The notes beneath the pieces were generated by a model. The model was not told the origin of the DNA and made no database searches. It worked only from the letters and a program-made list of their open reading frames with translations. From assembly GCF_013402875.1 (NCBI RefSeq), contig NZ_CP058579.1, positions 310,001-374,000 on the forward strand: a stretch of 64,000 bases of DNA. The letters run 5' to 3'. Source of the stretch: Halorarum salinum (GTDB lineage: Archaea > Halobacteriota > Halobacteria > Halobacteriales > Haloferacaceae). Below are positions 60,549 through 64,000 of the stretch, one piece after another. Within the stretch, counting starts at the first letter, position 1. The number at the start of each line of letters is the position of its first letter. The translations under genes and the position numbers were made by a program.

Positions 60549-61927
60549 CGCGCCGTCGCCCCCGTCGCCGTGGCGTGTTCGATGGCGTCCGCGACCACGT
60601 CCATCGCCGTCTCCGCGAGGTCCTCGGTCAGCACGAGCGGCGGGAGGAGCCTGAGGACGCTCCCGTGGCGACCTGCCGTCCACACGAGGACGCCGTGCTC
60701 GAAGCAGTACTGCTGTATCTCGTCGACGGCGTCGCCGTCCGGATCGCCGTCGCCGTCGACGAACTCGGCGCCGACGAACAGGCCGCGGCCGCGCACCTCC
60801 GCGAGTCGGTCGGTGCCCTCCCCGGCCTCGCGGAGCCGGTCGCGGATGTACGAACCGAGATCGCGGGCGTGCGCCAGCAGGTCGTGGTCCTGGACGTACT
60901 CGATGGCGCGGGTGCCGGCCCGCATGCCGACGACGTGGCCGCGGTAGGTTCCGGCGTGGTCGCCCGATCCCCACGTGTCGAGGTCCTCGTGGTAGATCGT
61001 CGCCGACAGCGGGAAGCCGACGCCGCCGAGCGCCTTCGCCGAGGTCATGACGTCGGGCGTGACGCCGGCCCAGTCGCAGGCCCACCACTCGCCGGTCCGG
61101 CCCAGGCCGCTCTGGATCTCGTCGAACACGAGCGGCACGTCGTTGTCGTCGGCGACGTCGCGGAGCCCCCGGAGGAACCCCTCCGGGGGCGTGACGACGC
61201 CGCCCTCGCCCTGGATCGGCTCGACGAAGATGCCGGCCGGGTTCGCGAGGCCGCCGTACGGGTCCTCGACGATCGCCTGCACCTCCTCGAGCGCCCGGTC
61301 CACGGCCTCCTCGGGGCTCTTCCCCTGCCGGAGCGGGTACGGGTACGGCGCGTGGACGACGTCGCCGAGCAGCGGCGTGTACCGCTCCTTGAACCCGCGG
61401 TTCGACGTGAGGCTCATCGCGCCCGACGTCGCGCCGTGGTAGGCGCCGCGGAAGGCGACGAGACCGTCGCCGCCCGTGTTGTACTTCGCCAGTTTGATCG
61501 ACGCCTCGATCGCGTCGCTCCCGGTCGGGCCGCCGAAGACGACCCGGTTCTCCCCCCGCAACCCGGCCGGCGCGATCTCGTCCAGTTTCCCGATCAGTTC
61601 GAGTCGTGCTTCGGTCGGGAAGTCGACGGTGTGGACGAGTTCGTCCGCCTGCTCGTGGACCGCCTCCAGGACGTACGGGTTCGCGTGGCCGACGTTGAGC
61701 ACGCCGATGCCCGCGAACAGGTCGACGTACGTGTTTCCGTCGACGTCGCGAACGGTCGCCCCCATCCCTTCCTCGAACGCGACCGGGACGTCCTCGGGAT
61801 AGGCGACCGCGCTGCTGTCCACGTCGCGCTGTTTCGCGAGCAACGCCCGGGAGTTCGGTCCGGGCACGTCCTCGACGTTCGGCGCGTCCTCGAAGTGCAA
61901 CTCGTGGATCGGCGGTCCGGCCGTCAT
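60545..61927 (-). CDS. class III aminotransferase (diaminobutyrate transaminase-like), copy 2
   Basis: This PLP transaminase of 460 residues shows [87 protein letters not shown] and [18 protein letters not shown] with the PLP lysine. The resemblance to EctB/diaminobutyrate-2-oxoglutarate transaminases is good, so it likely performs the DoeD step to aspartate semialdehyde. The ATG at 61927 is chosen because a TTATTTGG box lies about 25 bp upstream (leaderless); 61939 and 61954 are alternatives. It is followed by ridA. Confidence 0.9.
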   Translation of the reverse strand: MTAGPPIHELHFEDAPNVEDVPGPNSRALLAKQRDVDSSAVAYPEDVPVAFEEGMGATVRDVDGNTYVDLFAGIGVLNVGHANPYVLEAVHEQADELVHTVDFPTEARLELIGKLDEIAPAGLRGENRVVFGGPTGSDAIEASIKLAKYNTGGDGLVAFRGAYHGATSGAMSLTSNRGFKERYTPLLGDVVHAPYPYPLRQGKSPEEAVDRALEEVQAIVEDPYGGLANPAGIFVEPIQGEGGVVTPPEGFLRGLRDVADDNDVPLVFDEIQSGLGRTGEWWACDWAGVTPDVMTSAKALGGVGFPLSATIYHEDLDTWGSGDHAGTYRGHVVGMRAGTRAIEYVQDHDLLAHARDLGSYIRDRLREAGEGTDRLAEVRGRGLFVGAEFVDGDGDPDGDAVDEIQQYCFEHGVLVWTAGRHGSVLRLLPPLVLTEDLAETAMDVVADAIEHATATGATAR

Positions 61928-61984
61928 GGCTAGTGACATGGCGAACGGCACCAAATAACTTGTCCACGGTTTTCATACAATTCG

Positions 61985-62002
61985 TATACGGAATTCGTTT
62001 CC
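61985..62002. promoter_or_regulatory. upstream 18-mer shared with doeA promoter
   Basis: TATACGGAATTCGTTTCC matches TATACGGAATCCGTTCCC at 44059-44076 in 16 of 18 positions; both changes are C/T. It lies 58-75 bp upstream of the aminotransferase start, just outside a further ATAC-AATTC-GTAT palindrome (61975-61987). Confidence 0.5.
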
Positions 62003-62115
62003 CCAGTCGGGGGGACGGGGTCGGAGGCGACGGAACGGGGTCGAGGTCGAACGGCTCCGTTCGCGCAACCGGCGGCTAGACGGCCGGTTCGACGGGTGAG
62101 GGCCCGAGGGCTCGG

Positions 62116-63056
62116 TCAGAACGTGACGACGCCGTCCACCTCGAACCGGGCGCCTCCCAATGCCGACCCGGTCGCGGACACCGTCCAGCCGTGCGCCTCC
62201 GCGACCTCCCGGACGATGCTCAGCCCGTAGCCGATTCCACGTCGCCCTCCGCGATCCCGGGGCCGTCGTCGGCGACGTAGAACCCCCGCCCGTCCGCGAG
62301 CGTGCCGACCCCGACCCGGACCGCGGGCCCAGCGTGTTCGACGGCGTTCCGGAGGAGGTTCTCGAGCAGTTGGTGGAGCCTGTCCGGGTCGGCCTCGGAC
62401 TGCCCGACGACCGTCTTTGGCTCCTGCGTCTCCATCGCCTCCCGGTAGGCCGGGACGAACGGGTTCCCGTCGTCGCTCCCCTCGCCCCGGATCAGTTCGA
62501 GGAAGTCGTCGCCGAGGTGGTCCTCGCGCGACCCGGGGAACCCCGAGACCGCCTGCCGGTTCGCCTCGGTGATGCGCCACTCGGAGTCGACCGCGATGAA
62601 GCGGTCGGTGATGCGGCCCAGAATCCGCCGCCGTCTGCGGGTCACCTCGTCGACCTTCTCGGTCGCCCGGTAGTGGTCGACCGCCGTTCGCACGCGGTTC
62701 GCGAGCAGGTCCCAGTGGTCCTCGCCGCCCCCCTTGCGGATGTAGTCGGTGACGTCGGCCGAGATGGCCTCGCTCGCGACCGACTCGCTCCCGCGTGCGG
62801 TGTAGAGGATGACCGGAAGCGACGGGTGCTCCTCGCGGACGGTCTCCAGCAGTTCGATCCCGTTCGTGCCGGGCATCTCGTAGTCCGTGAGGGGGCACTC
62901 GACGTTCGCGAGACGGCGGGGGTCCCCGAGAACCTCCTCCGGGGACGACGCCGTCCCCATCGTCACGTCGGGGACCCGACGCTCGAACCGGGCGACGACG
63001 AGTTCGAGCGACTGGACGTCGTCGTCGACGTACGGGACCCGGCGGGAACGGGACAT
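62116..63056 (-). pseudogene. decayed receiver-PAS-histidine kinase
   Basis: The ATG at 63056 opens a response-regulator domain with phospho-Asp site PLTDYEMPGTNGIELL and ADVTDYIRKGG, then a PAS domain (ITDRFIAVDSEWRITEANRQ). At about residue 205 the PAS breaks off (AMETQEP) and jumps to the kinase N-box (EADPDRLHQLLENLLRNAVEH), so the HisKA helix with its His is missing. After DDGPGIAEGD the frame ends at a TGA (62220-62222), while the expected GYGLSIVREVAEAHGWTVSATGS continues in another frame to 62116. Two deletions, one of them frame-shifting, are thus implied. If expressed it would make a 278-residue receiver-PAS fragment. Confidence 0.75.
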
Positions 63057-63164
63057 GGAGGGGAACTCGACAACCGCCTGATTTATCTCTACTGATCCGA
63101 TGCACAGCTCTGATACCGGGGCGTGTGGCTCCCGACGGCGATCGGTCCTGGCGGTGGAACCGGG

Positions 63165-64000
63165 TCAGAACGGCGAGCGAGCCGAGCCGTCCAGTTCCAG
63201 CGCGACCACGCGGCCGTTCCCGTACATCACGTACACCTCGTCCGATCCGTCGCCGTCCGTGTCCGCGACCGTCGGATGGGTGTAGATGCGCTCCTCGCGG
63301 GCGTAGGTCGCCCGCACGTCCCCGGTCGCGGGGTCGACGATCGTGACCGTGCCGTCGTTCGTCGTCGCGACGAGGTCGGGGTCGCCGTCGCCGTCGAGGT
63401 CGCCCAGCACGGGCGGGGGCGTCATCCGCGTCTCCTCGGTCGTGAGCGCCGTCGTCCACTCCCCCTCCCCCGTTTCGCCGTCGAGCGACCGGAGCCGGCC
63501 GTCGGCCGCGACCGCGTACACCTCGGCTCGGCCGTCGTCGTCCCCGTCGCCGACCGCGTGGACCGCGGCGAGCGTCCCCAGGTCGCGGCGCCACCGCGTC
63601 TCGCCGGTCGCGCCGTCGAGCACCCCGACGGTCCCCTTCGTCGTCGCGACGACGACCTCCGGGGAGCCGTCGTCGTCCACGTCCGCGCTCGTCGTCCAGC
63701 CGACCGGTTCGTCGAGGCCGCTCCGGTTCCAGACGGTCCTCCCCTCGCCGTCGAGGAGGACGACCCGCCCGTCGGTGGTGCCGACCGCGAGATCCGTCCC
63801 GCCGTCGCCGGTGAAGTCGCCCGCCCGCGGCTCGCCGTTCACGACGCCGCCCACCGTGCGTTCCAAAAGGAGCGACCCGTCCGGGGCGTACACGTGGACC
63901 GTCCCGCGGACGTCGACGACAGCGATCTCGGCGCGGCCGTCGCCGGTCAGGTCGGCCACGACCGGCTTCGTGTAGCCGTACGCCGAGAGCCGCTCCCGGA
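63165..64000 (-). CDS. FG-GAP/PQQ-like beta-propeller protein, partial
   Basis: The frame is open to the right edge, so the N-terminal part is missing from the window. At least five repeats of a propeller blade are visible, with Asp-rich calcium-like motifs such as ADLTGDGRAEIAVVD, GDFTGDGGTDLAVG, ADVDDDGSPEVVVA, GDLDGDGDPDLVA and ADTDGDGSDEVYV. Interspersed PQQ-like elements (LDGATGETRW, LDGETGEGEW) are also seen. Such proteins are usually exported and act in adhesion, binding or as integrin-like domains. The end is at 63165; function is unknown. Confidence 0.85.
   Translation of the reverse strand, partial: RERLSAYGYTKPVVADLTGDGRAEIAVVDVRGTVHVYAPDGSLLLERTVGGVVNGEPRAGDFTGDGGTDLAVGTTDGRVVLLDGEGRTVWNRSGLDEPVGWTTSADVDDDGSPEVVVATTKGTVGVLDGATGETRWRRDLGTLAAVHAVGDGDDDGRAEVYAVAADGRLRSLDGETGEGEWTTALTTEETRMTPPPVLGDLDGDGDPDLVATTNDGTVTIVDPATGDVRATYAREERIYTHPTVADTDGDGSDEVYVMYGNGRVVALELDGSARSPF

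Overview
The window is chromosomal DNA of an extremely halophilic archaeon (class Halobacteria). Four things indicate this: very high GC coding sequence with acidic proteomes; archaeal markers (srp19, gar1, dphB, gatB, archaeosortase A, a PGF-CTERM S-layer glycoprotein, Trm5); TATA-box promoters that often lie about 25-30 bp from the start codon, which implies leaderless mRNAs; and Tat-type lipoprotein signals. Species cannot be read from the sequence. Nearly all of the window is dense single-copy coding DNA. The exception is a visibly AT-richer block at 15.8-22.8 kb. Layout: 0-5 kb holds a membrane sensor-domain protein, gatB, a MEDS-GAF histidine kinase and the gar1/srp19 pair. 5.2-9.4 kb is a TAXI-type TRAP transporter operon (binding protein, DUF1850, fused permease). 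10.3-13.4 kb is a divergent btuF / btuCD cobalamin-type ABC importer sharing one palindromic TATA element. 13.4-15.7 kb holds a copper nitrite reductase (nirK) and trm5. 15.8-22.8 kb is an integrative element inserted in the 3' end of a tRNA-Thr(CGT) gene; it is bounded by an 18-bp direct repeat, carries a tyrosine recombinase next to attR, and includes a nested 705-bp transposon-like unit with 8-bp target duplications. 23.2-28.1 kb is a giant exported protein made of three multicopper-oxidase-like units. 28.3-36.6 kb is a glycine-betaine module: BCCT transporter, Rieske oxygenase, dimethylglycine dehydrogenase-like enzyme, sarcosine oxidase, a small zinc-ribbon protein and a Bat-type HTH regulator. 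Together these could carry betaine to glycine by successive demethylation. 36.9-43.2 kb holds dphB, artA, the S-layer glycoprotein gene (a predicted ArtA substrate) and a sugar nucleotidyltransferase. 43.4-43.9 kb holds dodecin and a DUF2267 ORF lacking a normal start codon. 44.1-61.9 kb reads as an ectoine/hydroxyectoine catabolic region: a DoeA-like ectoine hydrolase, two M20 deacetylases, an EutB-like PLP dehydratase, two class III aminotransferases, RidA, a D-2-hydroxyacid dehydrogenase and a second BCCT transporter. A 19-bp palindrome (ATACAC-N7-GTGTAY) recurs in front of three of its genes. Interspersed here are a metal-regulated ABC binding protein, a flavin monooxygenase, an HTH regulator and a BASS-type transporter. 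62-64 kb holds a decayed receiver/PAS/kinase gene and a partial FG-GAP/propeller protein running off the end. Biologically, the right half is a compatible-solute catabolism island: one module for glycine betaine and one for ectoine, each with its own BCCT importer. The most novel sequence is in the tRNA-Thr element and in the multicopper oxidase beside it. All functional assignments come from reading the translations; no database search was possible.
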